Of a stretch of DNA of 64,000 bases, positions 63,473 to 64,000 are shown one piece after another. Position numbers and translations under genes: made by a program. The notes under the pieces were generated by a model. The model worked only from the letters and a program-made list of their open reading frames with translations, did no database searches and was not told the DNA's origin. Location: the NCBI GenBank assembly GCA_963848085.1, contig CAWKCE010000007.1:56201-120200 (forward strand), written 5' to 3'. The DNA comes from CAWKCE01 sp032127035 (GTDB lineage Bacteria > Actinomycetota > Actinomycetes > JAHEKZ01). The stretch's first letter is position 1. Each line of letters opens with the position of its first letter.

Positions 63473-64000
63473 TCAGGTGACCCGACTGCGTGCGCGAGGC
63501 AGATCGAGGTGGCGGCCCTCGGCAACCACGTCCCGGATCCGTCGCAGGCCCTCCCACACCTCGCCGAACGACGTCGTCAGCGGCGCCGGAGCCAGCCGTA
63601 GCAGGTTCGGCGGGCGCACGTCCCCGATCACCTTGGCCAGCACGATCGCCTCTCCGATCCGGTAGGCGTCGTCATGCGCCAGCACGACGTGTCCGCCGCG
63701 GGAAGCCGCCTCGCGGGGCGACGCCAGCGTGAACCCCAACGGGACCAGCCACTCGTCGGCCAGCTCGACGAGGAACGACGTGAGCGCCATCGACTTCGCT
63801 CGGAGCCGCTCGATCCCGGCCTCGGCCAGCATCCGGACGCCCTCGTCCGCGGCCACCAGGCCGGGGATGCCTGGGGTGCCCGTCTGGAACCGGGCGACTC
63901 CGGGAGCCGGCCGGTAGGGCGCGTCCATGTCGAACATGTCCTCGTGGCCCCACCAGCCCTGGATGGGGTTGCGGAGCTGCTCCTGCAGGTCGCGCCGCAC
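63473..64000 (-). CDS. kynU: Kynureninase KynU (5' end outside window)
   Basis: The last 175 residues are present. They contain GWWGHEDMFDMDAPYRPAPG, FQTGTPGIPGLVAADEGV, LRAKSMALTSFLVEL, then RGGHVVLAHDDAY and LRLAPAPLTTSFGEVWEGL, all kynureninase landmarks of the PLP fold-type I family. It cleaves kynurenine to anthranilate and alanine. The PLP lysine lies upstream of the window edge. The formamidase-like gene follows directly. Confidence 0.92.
   Translation of the reverse strand: MRRDLQEQLRNPIQGWWGHEDMFDMDAPYRPAPGVARFQTGTPGIPGLVAADEGVRMLAEAGIERLRAKSMALTSFLVELADEWLVPLGFTLASPREAASRGGHVVLAHDDAYRIGEAIVLAKVIGDVRPPNLLRLAPAPLTTSFGEVWEGLRRIRDVVAEGRHLDLPRARSRVT

Overview
The window is very G+C-rich, densely packed and on both strands. 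It carries markers found together only in Actinomycetota: two mycothiol genes (mshC, mshD), a WhiB protein, BldC, GlnR, an Rpf-type cell-wall protein and an MMPL transporter. The gene order bldC / vdh / DUF3073 / purM / purF matches the Streptomyces chromosome, so this is chromosomal core sequence from a mycelial-type or related actinobacterium. The genus cannot be fixed from the sequence. No phage, plasmid, IS element or CRISPR array was seen.

Layout. 1-2.9 kb: DUF4395 and a membrane thioredoxin, then an ECF sigma factor with its membrane partner. 2.9-7.5 kb: a MoaD-membrane fusion, a hydrolase, an IdeR-boxed iron permease (efeU), glnR and mshD. 7.6-16.2 kb: a phosphate block of ppk1, a CYTH-CHAD protein, mutT1 and PhoP-boxed pstSCAB. 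16-27 kb: mixed housekeeping genes, including a DksA-like protein, aldehyde dehydrogenase, a secreted protease, whiB, Sua5, an ABC exporter, mshC, an L,D-transpeptidase-fold protein and a K+ channel. 27-36 kb: a lipid kinase and a second phosphate block with two PiT transporters, a PhoU-like DUF47 protein, divergent PhoP boxes, a 34-codon ORF and an MMPL gene with a coiled-coil insert and a frameshift. 36-46.5 kb: metabolic and envelope genes, including an Rpf-type protein. 46.6-46.9 kb: tRNA-Glu, -Asp and -Phe. 47-57 kb: sulP, amtB and gltBD, with remnants of a local duplication. 57-64 kb: NlpC/P60 under a c-di-AMP riboswitch, bldC, vdh, DUF3073, purMF and a kynurenine pair cut by the window end.

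How the genes connect. Phosphate: high-affinity uptake (pst), low-affinity uptake (two PiT), polyphosphate synthesis (ppk1) and a CHAD protein, with three sets of 11-bp PhoP-type repeats. Nitrogen: GlnR, ammonium uptake (amtB), glutamate synthase (gltBD) and a Leu/Val dehydrogenase. Iron: efeU under an IdeR box. Redox: two mycothiol biosynthesis steps and a thioredoxin. Cell wall: Rpf-like, NlpC/P60 and L,D-transpeptidase-type enzymes, with c-di-AMP control of one of them.

The points most worth checking are the PhoP-boxed 34-codon ORF, the MoaD-membrane fusion with an internal Gly-Gly, the sulP/amtB duplication scar, the MMPL coiled-coil insert with its frameshift, and two near-identical CTAG-bounded palindromes.
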